From positions 186,001-250,000 of the forward strand of contig CANTUV010000051.1 in NCBI GenBank assembly GCA_947685225.1: a stretch of 64,000 bases of DNA, read 5' to 3'. Source of the stretch: Garcia nutans. Its lineage: Eukaryota > Streptophyta > Magnoliopsida > Malpighiales > Euphorbiaceae. The position numbers and the translations under genes were made by a program. The notes below the pieces were generated by a model. The model was given only the letters and a program-made list of their open reading frames with translations. It was not told the origin of the DNA and searched no databases. Below are positions 53,805 through 64,000 of the stretch, one piece after another; positions within the stretch are counted from its first letter, which is position 1, and every line of letters starts with the position of its first letter.

Positions 53805-55716
53805 TATTGCCCTCGAGTAATTACTACTACAAAGCGACACTTGTAAGTATATGAGGTAATTGTAGCAACAGTGATTGCCCCAAGGTCGTCTCATAAGGAA
53901 GGAATTATTTTACAATAGTTTGATTAACAAATAAATTAAAATTGTGTATTTGTTGTTGTATTGGTGAGTTATAATTAAAATTTAAAAGTAAAAATGAGTA
54001 GTAGTGCGTAAGATTAATTCAATGCTAGGAATGGTGCCTAGGGTTGTAAATCAATTTAATTAAATCTTGATTATCAAATTATCCATTAATATAACCTTGT
54101 ATTTTAATTTGTTCCTTGAGTTTAATTAGTAATTACTAATTCATTAGTTTTCACATTCATGAATTAACAACAACCAATTGTTTTGAAATTGCAAATTAAA
54201 TAAACCCTAAAACTTATATTTCTAATTCATTCTTAGGGTGGTTGATTATATAGTTCCAAAATCAAATTTCTCCTCTCGGTCCATCATTCAATATTAAGTG
54301 ATTAATAGGTGGCCAATCTATCAAACTAACTTTAAGTCCAATGCAATCAACAAATAATAATGTATACTAATGGAATTATCAAATCAAGTCATTTAATCAA
54401 ATCTACTACGACCCAAGGCATGAGTAATATCAAGTCATTTAATCATTTTAAAACAAACATCCATCTCAATATTCATCAAATCAAAATTATACATTATAAT
54501 ATTAATGTTCATAATAAAACAACAACAATCCAGAAATGAATTAAAAGAGAGAATATGAAAAACCCCTTGTAGACGCCAAGAGTTGAACTACTTGTCTTCC
54601 TTCTATTTTCCACCTTGATGTATGATGAACAACTTCCAAGCCCTCTTCAATCAATGGCTCTCTTCTTGAAGGATGGAATGGTAACTCTTTCAAGCTTACA
54701 ACTCTAATCAAGCTTTCTTCAAATCCTAATCTTCTAAGGAGCTTTCTCACTCAATATAATCCCCAAACTTGATTAAGTCTTGTCTATGGAAGAAATGAAA
54801 GATGAATGGAAATGAAGATCAAGAAAGAATCTCCCTCTTTTCCTAACAAGTACCCAAAAACTAAGAAACAGATAGCTCTCAAAACAAGCCAAAATGTGCA
54901 TGTTATTCCATACCCTCCACTTTCAATTCCTTTCCATTTTTTGAGACACCAACCATGTCTTGCCAACTCACACACCACTCTTTGTCTCCCTCTTTTTCTT
55001 TGTTTTATATTTCTTCCCATAAATCTATCCATCTTTTACTCATTTTTAATATTTCTTTTCAAATAGAAAGAGTCGTTTGTCTCCCAATTGTCCTTCACTT
55101 CGTGAAAAATAATTCAAAGGGACCATATGAGACACGACCAAGCCTTAAGTGACTTGGTCGTGTGACTCATTCTTCTTGGGACACGGCCAAGTCTTGAGGC
55201 CATGTCCATAGCTGCCCATCTTTCTTCTTCTTTTCTAGGTGTGACACGTCCATGTCACTGGCCTTATCATGTGACATGACCAGTGGCTTGGCCGTGTCTT
55301 CTTCTTGTGTTCACCTCTGCCATTTGCTTTGCCATTTGCCTTGCTCTTTTGGTTTCATCAAGTGTGACACGGCCAAGGCCTTGGCCATGTCATGTGACAA
55401 GGACAATGGCTTGGCCGTGTCTTCTGCTAGTGTCTGCCTTTGCCTAATTTTTCTAAAGGACATGGCCAAGCCAAGTTGCCTTAGCTCGTGTCATGTGAGT
55501 GGTTCATGCCTCTTGCCTTGGATGAGGGACACGGCCAAGACATGAAGTGTCTTAGCCGTGTCTCATGTTTTTCCACCATTTTGATCCATCAATCCATTCT
55601 TTTGCACTTCCATCTAAATCAAACACTTCAAGAAAACTTTAAACACGAATTAAAAGAAAAATTAACTTAAAGCCAATAAAATTAACCTAAACATGTATAC
55701 ATATTTGATCAAAACA
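53805..55716 (-). mobile_element. 5' LTR of A6 (1912 bp)
   Basis: On the - strand it runs TGTTTTGATC (ending 55716) to GAGGGCAATA (53805). The array is at 55128-55563 and a TATA-like ATATAAAACA at 55011-55020. The intact GCATG at 54898-54902 shows the pre-insertion state of the site where T4 entered the 3' LTR. Confidence 0.93.
55128..55563. repeat. GACACGGCC array, A6 5' LTR
   Basis: GACACGACCAAGCC, GGGACACGGCCAAGTC, CTTGGCCGTGTC, GACACGGCCAAGGCCTTGGCC and similar blocks occur. Paired order is kept but spacers are longer and more variable than in A3. Confidence 0.88.
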
Positions 55717-55978
55717 CTATATCAACCATCTTTGATACCAACATGTCTCACCCGACGACATAATAATATTTGTGACACCTGTGTGTCTCAGTCGAAGGCA
55801 TAATAATATTTGTGACACAAACGTATCTCACCCGAAGGCGTAATAATATCCAATAACAATATTCTAGAACTAGACTCTATATAAAGTAAACATGCAAACA
55901 CATTTCTTATATTTCACTTTTCTCTTATTTACTCCCATTTCATATTCTTTTCCAAAGTTAAATAATAAAAATAATAAA
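55717..55978 (-). mobile_element. Tekay-like LTR fragment, inverted arm
   Basis: About 230 bp (55738-55965) are the reverse complement of 57640-57850. They include two units of a 45-50-bp repeat (CTCACCCGAAGGCATAATAATAT and GTGACAC) typical of Del/Tekay LTRs. It is bounded by A6 on the left and by the + strand LTR on the right. Confidence 0.65.
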
Positions 55979-57850
55979 ATATAGCATCCCCATTTTAGTA
56001 TACATTTTAGTAATTAATATGGAGGATTAAAAAGGTATGATTGGTAGAGAGAAATATAAAATTTACATATATTAGATATGAGATATATACATGTTATATA
56101 TTTGAAATATATATGAGATATATAAAATATATACATATACATAAAATATACATCACATATATATCAAGTATAAAATTATGTTGGAAAAGATGATGATGAT
56201 GATGACGATGATAATAATAAAGAAAAGAGAAAAGTCAAAGAAGTAAATAAGTTGATTGATTGGAATTATTTAAATTAATTAATTATTATATATAAGAGAT
56301 AAAGATAAAAATTAAATGGAAAGTTAGATATTTATTAAATATTAATTAATTTATAATTAATGATAAAAATATTTAAAAAATTTAAAATTAAATTAATTTT
56401 GAATGGAAGGAAGAAATTATAATTTCAAATTAAATAAATAATTAAACAAATATATATATGTGGTTAGCAAAATAAGAAGAAAAATAAAACATATTTCACC
56501 TTCTTCTTCCTCTATAATAAATGATCACCATTGTTAGAAGAGGAGAGGAGCTTCCATCATCACCAATACCAAATTTTGGAAGGATTTCAAAGGATTAAAG
56601 TGAGTTTTGATGGATTTCCAACAAACTAGTAAGCTTTCTTTCACAATTTTGAAGTTTTATTGAAAAACATGAATATGTGAAATATGAAAATTTGATGGGG
56701 TGTTTTATAATTTGTTATATGTGTATGGATAATGCTAATTTGATGAGGAGACAAGGATTTTATAGTTGAATGGTTGATTTATTTAGGTTGAGTGGAAATT
56801 TGAATGGGTTAGTGAGGTAGTTAGGGTTTTGAAAGAATTTTGTTAAAGAATTGAAGTTAATTGGATTAAATTATTTAAATCATGTTATAATATATTTTCA
56901 GTGATGGAAATGAACTTAAAATAAGAATTGGAATTGGTTAGAATGGATTTCTATAATTGAAGAAGGTTAGGTCAAATTTTGGTAGTTTGAGGAAATGAAT
57001 GTAAATTGAGTTTCATTGCTTAGAATATGTTAGAAAGTGATTCTAGAGACATAATTGAGCTTTAAACTCAATTCAAAATTGATTAGAAAGTGATTCTAGA
57101 GACATAATTGAGCTTTAAACTCAATTTGAAAATTGATTAAAATTAACTTCCAAAGTTAAAGTTCATTAAGGCAAGAAAATGAAAACTTTATGGAGTTATG
57201 CTAAATTAAATTTATTAGTTAAAATACGTTGAAATGTCTCTCAAATTAATTATGTACACTCACATTTTGATTGGGAAATGAGTGGAGTTAAATTCTCATA
57301 ACCAAAAGGTGAAGGGAAATAAGAGAATTTGGAATTGAGTGGGGCTTTGGCTTACATTGTTGCATTTAAGAGGTTAGTGCATACCTTGAAACTCATTCTA
57401 TTAAATTGCATTGCTTGAAACATAACACATTACATATGAGTGAATGTGTTATGTTACTTGAATATTTGGTCATGTATGTGTGAAGCATTATTTGAAGTAA
57501 CAATGCTTGACCTGAATTGTTTATGGCATGTTTAGCCATTTAAGAGTAGCTAAAAATGTTGATATGTGCAAAATGTGAAGACTATTAATATTGCATTAAA
57601 ATGTAGAAATAAGCCATATTTACATTATATGTAATGATGATGTTGATTATAAGTTGAAAATTTGAAAAATAATATGAAATGGGAATAAATAAGAGAAAAG
57701 TGGAATATGAGAAATGTGTTTGCATGATTACCATATATAAAGCATAGTTCTAGAATATTGTTATTGGATATTATTATGCCTTTGGTGAGATATGCTGGTG
57801 TCACAGATATTATTATGCCTTCTGGTGAGATACATTAGTGTCACAGATAT
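55979..57850 (+). mobile_element. Tekay-like LTR fragment, + strand
   Basis: It begins near TAGCATCCCC and is AT-rich. A CTCTATAATAAATGATC (TATA-like, near 56510) is followed by AGAAGAGGAGAGGAGCTTCC and TCCAACAAACTAGTAAGC, the transcribed-leader style of Del/Tekay LTRs. At its end GGTGAGATA...GTGTCACAGATAT units are cut by a Tat LTR at 57851. It is not obviously the family of T1. No coding region lies within it. Confidence 0.55.
57030..57135. repeat. Tandem 53-bp duplication in Tekay-like LTR
   Basis: TTAGAAAGTGATTCTAGAGA...TTTAAACTCAATT begins at 57030 and again at 57083. The copies are nearly identical, which suggests a recent slippage event. Confidence 0.92.
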
Positions 57851-59728
57851 TGTAGACCCTTAACTTTTTACTAGGTCCAGTCCGATATTTTAAAATAGTC
57901 TAAAATAATTTTTGTAGTATTTATTATTTATTATTTAAAATATTTCTTTTATTTCTTTTATTTATTTTTTATTTTAAATAATATAAATATTTATTTTTAA
58001 TAAAAAAATAAAAAAAAAATCGATGACGGCAGAATTGGTGACTGCAGCTACAAGCGCGACGAATTGGCTTGGGCCAATTTGTCGTAGGCTTGGCTTGTGT
58101 CTAAATAAGCCCTAGCCCGTTGAATCCTCGCACAGTAGCCTATCTCGCTCGCCAGCCCGCACATCAGCCTTGCTAGCCAGCGGCAATTCTCGCAGGCCCA
58201 GCAGCACAGCTCGCACTCCAGTCTCGCCCAGTAGCCCGCGTGCGCTGCCGATTTTTTATCAAACCTTATTTTACCCGGTTTTGTGATTTTTCTTAAACAG
58301 TTGGTATTTTCTTATCATAATAGTATTAGGTCTTTTTTATTTTCCTATTAATAATAGCATTAAACATATGAAGAATGGGAGAAAATTTACTCAAGAATTA
58401 TTTAGACTATTCTTAGCAATTTACTCAGAACCTTGGACCTGTGAAGGAAGGAGCAAACAATCATTCAGCAACAACCAAAGATGTTGATTAAATAAACAAT
58501 CCATAAAAGGCAGAACACACTATCTTTGTTATTCTTCAACCAGAATTCCAACAAAAAATTATGGTGGAGCAAACAAACGACGGTAAATTCTAAACCAATT
58601 CAATATAACATGTTTCAATGGTCTTAAATACTGAATAATATGCTTTGATGATTTTGTTCCTAGGTCAGATTAATTTTAAGATTAATTACAGTAGCTTGTT
58701 TTTTCCCAATATCAATGAAATTTTAATCCTATTTTCATAAATCCAAAACATCCATTCTTTAGATTCAAACCTCAATTTATTTCAAACCTAATCCTTAATT
58801 TAAACATCACACTAGCTATGTTATTATACCTTTAAAAACTTTTTGATTATTTTGGGTTGTTATATTAACACAATAGCTTCATTATTTTGATCATACAAAT
58901 TTAATTATTAAAGCCTTAATTACATAAAATCAAAGATCAACCTATTTGTCCATCCAGTAGCCATGTTATTTCTTTTATATTGAATATTTCTTAGTTGACT
59001 AATTCAGTAATTAAAATACAAAACCCTAATTGTTAAACATAAAACCTACAAAACCCTAATTTTATTCAAGAAACTCTAATTGATGCATAAACCCTAAATA
59101 TACATACTTATTGCTTTATTTAAATTAAATGTATGTTTATTATATATTTTGATTAATGGTTCATGTCCATGATGAATAATTTATTTATGATGAATGGTTA
59201 GGTATTTTTATTGATTTGCTTTGGTTTCAAAACATTGTAAGAGGTATGTTTCCATGTTTTGGGTGTCTCATATTGTGAGCATCAAGTAATTTAATTTATT
59301 TTATGTTTTGGATCAATATAAATGATACGTTTCCACCTTTTGGTGGGTGTCCTATTTAGTTTTAGCCATGGACGATGCAAGGACATGTTTCCATCCTCGG
59401 ATGGGTGTCCATTTATTTCTTTTATTTGAACATTGCTATGATTTTTAATAAAGTATTTATTTATTTTTATGATTGCTTGTAGTATGGATAATATCATTAT
59501 TTTTACGAATTTTCTAATATTAAGACATGAAAAGGAGGCCGGTTTCAATGAACCGGGCGTTGTGGGGATTTTGGGCCATTTCTCACCTTTCCCACACGTA
59601 CCCAACTTTTTGACCATTAGGGGCTTGGAGATTCCTTAGGAATCAAGTCATCCATCCCTTTCTTTTCCCGGTCCGTTTGGGTGGCGACTTTATTTTCTCC
59701 GGATTTAGGCCTGTGTTCTCTAAGGCCC
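57851..59728 (+). mobile_element. Tat-type LTR, lacking its last part
   Basis: It starts TGTAGACCC and follows the T4/T7 LTR order: GGCC-centred inverted repeat (about 58055-58080), GC-rich segment (58120-58250), AT-rich middle and the TTAGGAATC/GGGTGGCGAC region. It stops at CTCTAAGGCCC, about 80 bp short of a full LTR, where T7 begins. The rest presumably continues beyond T7, outside the window. Confidence 0.88.
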
Positions 59729-59899
59729 TGTAGAACCTTAATTTTTGACCCAGTCCGGTCTAATATATTTTATTTAGTCCAAAATAATTTTTGTGTTATC
59801 TTAATTAAATAATATTTATTTTAGTATTTATTTTTTATAATTTTTAAAAATTATTATAATTATAAATAATAATAATAATAATAATCGGGTACGAAAAAT

Positions 59900-59958
59900 C
59901 GGCGATGAAAATTTTCATCGCCGAAAGTCATTGGACGAAATGGCCTTGGGCCATTTCG
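59900..59958. repeat. Perfect palindrome and inverted repeat in T7 LTR
   Basis: CGGCGATGAAAA (59900-59911) joined directly to TTTTCATCGCCG (59912-59923) is a perfect 24-bp palindrome. CGAAATGGCC (59936-59945), TTG, GGCCATTTCG (59949-59958) is a perfect 10-bp stem with a 3-base loop. Confidence 0.95.
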
Positions 59959-60589
59959 CCCGTAGGAGTTTCCTGTGGGCGAAATGGCTTATGGCCATGC
60001 CCCTTGCAATTTTCAACGCCAGCGCTCACAATCTCGCAGCCCATCGCAGTTTTCGCCAGCAAAATTTTTCCAATGCAATTTTTTCCAAAACCAAATTCTA
60101 TTTGGTTTCGGTTTTCTTTTCCTAATTAAGATAGTTTCCTTAAACAATTGGAATTATCTTCTAAATTTCCAATAAATAACACTAAAAAAAACACAAAAGG
60201 GGGTCTTGGAAGTGAAGGGGATCGGACTAGACTTTGGGAGAGAGAACTATGAACTTTGGATCGGGGAGTAGGACTTGAGATTTGAGTGGAATAAGCAAGT
60301 AAGCGATCAATCCATCAAAGGCAGCCATCTTGCCTTTGTCTTTGTTCATCCAGAAAATAACTTTTTGGTGGAACCAACTACACAGGTTTGATCCTTAATC
60401 ATAAACTATTCATAGCTTTGTTTCTTTGATTCATACTAATATACATACAAAACTTTGATCTTTGAATATGTAATAATTTGTTTCTTTTGTTTATAAAAAC
60501 CTTAATTTTTCTATTTCTAAATACCTTAAAAACTCTAATTCATTTCTTTTGTTTTCTAAAAATATTAAATCGTTCCTTCTGTTTCTCCT

Positions 60590-61180
60590 AAAACTCAAGA
60601 ACCCTAATTCTGTTTCATCTAAAACTTAAGAACCCTAATTTATTTCTTCTAAACCTTAAAACCTTAGATTTTTCCTTCTATTTCCAAAAACCCTAAAAAA
60701 TACTTTTCTGTTTCTAAAAACCTTAAATCGTTTTGTTTATTTCCAAAAGCTTTTAAAAACCCTAAACTGTTTTTTTCTAATTCTTTTCCAAAATTTCCAA
60801 ATGTTTTGTTAAATATCCAAACTCTAAACCCACTTACAGTTTCTAAAATCACAATTACTTTATAAAACTTTACACTATTTTCTTCAAATCCAAAACCAAA
60901 ACAGTAAACCCCAAACTAGTTAATCTAAACCCTAAGTTTTCTTAAATCCTAATTCCCTCAAAACCGTAAACCCTAGTTTTCCTAAACCCTAATCTTTAAA
61001 ACCTTAAAACTTTATAAACCTCAACATTAAAACCCAATACAGTAAATCCAAAATAATAATCCAGTAACCAAGAATTATAAATCTAAATGTTTCAATATTC
61101 TAAAACCCTAATTTCATAATGTTACCCATAAACCCTAATTTGATTCATGAAACCCTACTCCATTCCAATTTTCCAAAACC
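60590..61180 (+). repeat. Telo-box-rich tract (AACCCTAA) in T7 LTR
   Basis: About ten scattered copies of AAACCCTA or AACCCTAA, mostly in the same orientation, lie in poly-pyrimidine/A-rich sequence. T2 has the complementary AGGGTTT motifs at 14400-15000. It is not a true telomere array because the copies are spaced and imperfect. Confidence 0.75.
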
Positions 61181-62054
61181 TTTACAGTAGGCTAAACAAA
61201 TAACAAATGTTATATTAAAATCCTAAAAACCCAAAATATTAATTAAAGAATTTTAAATAGAAACAGTAACCCAAATTTGTATTTTTACTTGCTTTATTTT
61301 TTAGATTTGATTATGCAGTCTATTATATGCCTTGGTGGTTGATTTATTTAATTTCAATACTTGATTTATTTAATGTATCATGGATGAATGTTTATCATAT
61401 ATTTTGATTTATGTTTAATATCTTTGATGATGATTTATTTATGATGAATAGTTATTTACTTTTATCGATTTATTTTGATTTTCAAATGTTATAAGAGGTA
61501 TGTTTCCACTTTGTGGGTACCTCATTAATTAAGTTCTATGTAATTTAAATTGCTTTCATATTTTAGACCAATGTAAAGGACATGTTTCTACCTTATGGTG
61601 GGTGTCCTATTTATCTTAGACATGGATGATGTAAGGGCATGTTTCCATCTTCGGATAGGTGTCCATTTATTTGCTTTGTTTGGACATTGCTTTGATTTTA
61701 ATATAACGATGCTTTATTTCAATTGTTGTGTGTAATATGGATGATGTTGTTATATTTAACAATTTTATAATATTAAGACCTGTAAAGGAGACCGATTCTA
61801 ATGAACCGGGTGTTGTGGGGGCGCTGGGCCATTTCTCACCTTCCCCACACGTGCCCAACTTTTCGAACCCATTGGAGGGTTGGGGATTCCTTAGGAATCG
61901 AGTTATCCACCCCTTTCTTTTTCCCAGCCCGTCTGGGTGACGACTCCATTTTCTCTAGACTTATGTCCGTGTTCTTTAAGGGCCCGAGCCTAAACAGTGC
62001 CAAAGTCGCAAGAACCATTCCACCGGGAGTGGGGGCAAAAATCCCCACTCACAG

Positions 62055-62073
62055 TTGCGACTCCATTGGGGAT
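62055..62073 (+). other. Primer-binding site of T7
   Basis: TTGCGACTCCATTGGGGAT, one base from the LTR, is a slightly diverged form of the T4 site. Confidence 0.82.
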
Positions 62074-63237
62074 AAGAGAAGTTGATTCCGTTGGTCTTTT
62101 TTATTATTTTATTCTTTCTTATAATGATATTATCCATTGCATCATATTAGATTGCATCGTGTGCGTGAGTTAGGATGCTTGTGTTACCCATGTTGTGTTA
62201 TGTAAGGGATACCATACTTTCACTCAAGGTATGGAGATCGAGCATGGCATAACCACTTATAGCCTCGTACCATTTGGTATATACTTGCTATGAGAACCTA
62301 AGCCTTTCAATCCTAAGACTAAAGCTCATGTAATTGCCCTAGTTACTTTCCTTAGGATTTTACCCCAAATGCATGTTGATTGACTATGGTTAATTTGTCT
62401 TGGCTTAAATCATGGTTTATTTGGTTTGCTCTTTTTCTAATATGACCTAAGTACAATATAAGCTCAAAATAAAATTTTCTTTAAAGTCCAAAAGACCAAA
62501 TCTATTTTCAAAACTTTTCAAGATAGTTTTTGGACATAAGACTTTTCTAAAAACTTTTCCAAATCAAAAATTCTTTTTTCATGACCCAAATACAATGCCC
62601 AAAATCCATTTTTTCTAAAATATTTTTACAATGGACTTAGAAACAAAATTACTTTCATCCAACCTTTTCTTATAAAGAGCTTGCAAATTATTTAGGTCAA
62701 TTACGAAATGCCAAAAATCAATTGTGAGCCTAATGTATACTAAGAATAAATTAACCATGGGCTTGTTTTTGGCATGAACCATTAGTTACTTTTTTCAAGT
62801 GAGAAATATATCTATAATAAACCTCTTTATTTAGTTTTAATCCAATATAGCATAAAAGCTACTTTAGTTGGATAAATGGATTAAAACCTAATTAATGGAA
62901 ATTATAATAAATTGATTTCTATTTTTAAAAATATAACTATTGGTTAAAATGTCCGAGGAAATAATTCCAAAATAAGATGCCCCATGTTGGTATTTTGTTA
63001 ACCATATGCCTAGGAAAAGAGACTCGCCATTCGTGTGTGGATGTTATAAGGTTGGTAGGGACATTCTACTTATCTTTGTTGATTATTTGTGCATACATGC
63101 ATACATTTTCATCTCATATCATTGATCCTCTCTGGCTCACAGCCCTGGATTACGACAGTTCAAAAGCTTACTATAATCCGACCTACGCCGGAGACAAAGA
63201 ATCTAGCAATGACTCAATCACTTGCTCACCAAAAGAA
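62074..63237 (+). other. T7 5' leader
   Basis: Homologous to the T2 and T4 leaders. A pyrimidine-rich tract ending CTGGCTCACAG (AG at 63141-63142) looks like a 3' splice site. From there the frame runs without stop into the gag ATG and its peptide (ALDYDSSKAYYNPTYAGD) is conserved. Nothing else is recognised. Confidence 0.7.
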
Positions 63238-64000
63238 ATGGAGCCCAAAAAAATTCAAAGAATGGTGGATGATGCCCTCAATGCCAAGATGGAAGAAATA
63301 AAAGAGGCCCTAGCTGAGACCATGAAGAACCAATTAACTACAATTTTAGAAAATCATGCCGAAGCATCTGCTAGCACTAAGAAGCCAAAGGACAAAGGGA
63401 AGACTAAAGTTGGTGAAGTGGTTTTTGATTATGAAAAGGTGATCATTGATGATGATAAATGATTGGGCTCAATACTACCAAGATCCTCAAGACAAGAAGA
63501 AAGAACCAAAGATTGTTGAAAGATCAGCTATGGAGAAAACCGAAACTTCTGATGTTGAAAAGATGATTGCTGATTTAGAAAAGAAATTTGAAAAGAAGCT
63601 GAAAACCGAGGAGATGTCCGAGATCGACAAACTATTTGAACAAGATGTGGAGGTCCCTTATAAGTTCAAGATGCCATCCTTTGCAAAGTTCAATGGAACT
63701 GGAAACCCCCATCTCCATGTGAAGCAGTATATCACTGCCATGCAGTCTGCTCGAGCTACTAAAGCTCAAACTCTGAGATATTTCATGCTCTTATTGGACC
63801 TTGTTGTCCAAAATTGGTTCAACACCTTGGAGGAAAGTACTCAAAAAGATTGGGACATGTTGTACAAGTCTTTCATTAAGCAATATAGGTATAATGTCGA
63901 GCTCGAAGTTACCTTAATGGAAGTTGAGTCCATTAGACAAAGGCCAAATTAGAATTTTGTGGACTATGTGAAAAGGTAGAGAAATAAGGCTACTTTTCTC
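63238..64000 (+). pseudogene. Gag of T7, 5' part, cut by window end
   Basis: Starts at ATG 63238 (MEPKKIQRMVDDALNAK). A frame shift near 63450 moves the reading to the frame that continues with DWAQYYQDPQDKKK, a Lys/Glu-rich segment and the gag domain (PSFAKFNGTGNPHLHVKQY, LRYFMLLLDLVVQNWF, SFIKQYRYN). Stops follow at 63950-63952 and, a few codons later, TAG at the Trp codon of KRWRNK, the same codon lost in T4 by TGA. Confidence 0.85.

Larger units (their letters stand above)
45429..55716 (-). mobile_element. Athila-type non-autonomous element A6
   Basis: On the - strand it has 5' LTR (55716-53805), primer site, gag, protease fused to an integrase tail (50902-51942), internal array, ORF-1, noncoding 3' region, polypurine tract and part of the 3' LTR (47460-46668, plus its duplicate 46221-45429). 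RT, RNase H and integrase core are absent as in A3. The 3' LTR is cut at 45429 by T4; the missing part (equivalent to 53805-54902) should lie left of the window. Coding regions are more decayed than in A3. Confidence 0.9.
59729..62053 (+). mobile_element. 5' LTR of T7 (2325 bp)
   Basis: Starts TGTAGAACC and ends CCCACTCACA. It contains a perfect 24-bp palindrome, a second inverted repeat, an AACCCTAA-rich tract and, near the end, the CCGGGAGTGGGGGCAAAAATCC segment shared with T2 and T4. Confidence 0.93.
59729..64000 (+). mobile_element. Tat/Ogre-type element T7, 5' part
   Basis: LTR (59729-62053), primer site (62055-62073), leader and the start of gag are in the window; the remainder is to the right. 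It lies in the same orientation inside the end of another Tat LTR, where GGCCC just before 59729 is a candidate target duplication. Confidence 0.9.

Noticed and set aside
54784..55066. Short frames in the A6 LTR (54784-55066, 45399-45593, 46638-46874)
   Set aside because: They run over LTR sequence of T/C-rich composition and differ between LTR copies in frame-breaking ways.
55717..57850. Host promoter or gene in the segment between A6 and the Tat LTR
   Set aside because: Leader-like and repeat features match Del/Tekay LTRs and no open frame of note is present.
60590..61180. Interstitial telomere array
   Set aside because: The motifs are separated and imperfect and occur at homologous positions in other Tat LTRs, so they are LTR sequence rather than a telomere relic.

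Overview
This window is flowering-plant nuclear DNA of the pericentromeric or heterochromatic kind. It is AT-rich and consists almost entirely of LTR retrotransposons nested in one another. I see no intact host gene, rRNA or tRNA. The species cannot be told from the sequence. Three Ty3/gypsy lineages are recognisable: a chromovirus of Tekay/Del type (tRNA-Met-like primer site), Tat/Ogre elements (dual RNase H, antisense accessory genes) and Athila elements (tRNA-Asp-like primer site, ORF-1).

Layout, left to right. 1-2285: LTR of a Tekay-type element on the + strand (T1b), inserted into a second Tekay-type element on the - strand (T1, 2286-8244; RNase H, RT, protease, gag, primer site and 5' LTR). 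T1 lies inside the RT/RNase H region of Tat element T2 (- strand, 8245-15741, 5' LTR 13625-15741). T2 abuts a plant-mobile-domain (PMD) coding sequence at 15742, which belongs to the 3' accessory region of Tat element T4 (- strand, 15742-45428). T4 is also split by two Athila-type elements with perfect 5-bp target duplications: A3 (+, 16837-26333, GCACC) and A5 (-, 34017-40895, CCCAC). T4 sits in the 3' LTR of Athila-type element A6 (-, 45429-55716). A6 abuts Tekay-like LTR fragments (55717-57850), followed by a truncated Tat LTR (57851-59728) and a further Tat element T7 (+, 59729 to the window end). The nest is up to six insertions deep, and the left halves of A6, T4, T2 and T1 should lie left of the window.

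Function. All coding regions carry stops, frameshifts or deletions. The Athila-type elements look non-autonomous: A3 and A6 encode gag, protease and an integrase C-terminal tail with no RT, RNase H or integrase core, and A5 keeps only a gag remnant. They nevertheless have paired LTRs, primer sites, polypurine tracts and clean target duplications, so they were presumably mobilised in trans.

Most interesting signals. (1) Arrays of quasi-palindromes built on GACACGGCC/GGCCGTGTC occur in LTRs of both Athila-type and Tekay-type elements and again inside A3 and A6, in several cases directly upstream of a TATA-like element. (2) A stem with an AGGA loop, followed by AAGTGTGGGG, occurs twice per Athila-type element and shows compensatory base changes between copies. 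(3) Two antisense accessory genes (PMD and DUF7745-like) lie downstream of a Tat pol, the second with its own CCAAT/TATA promoter. (4) A 1.24-kb tandem duplication has a breakpoint inside the loop of a perfect inverted repeat.
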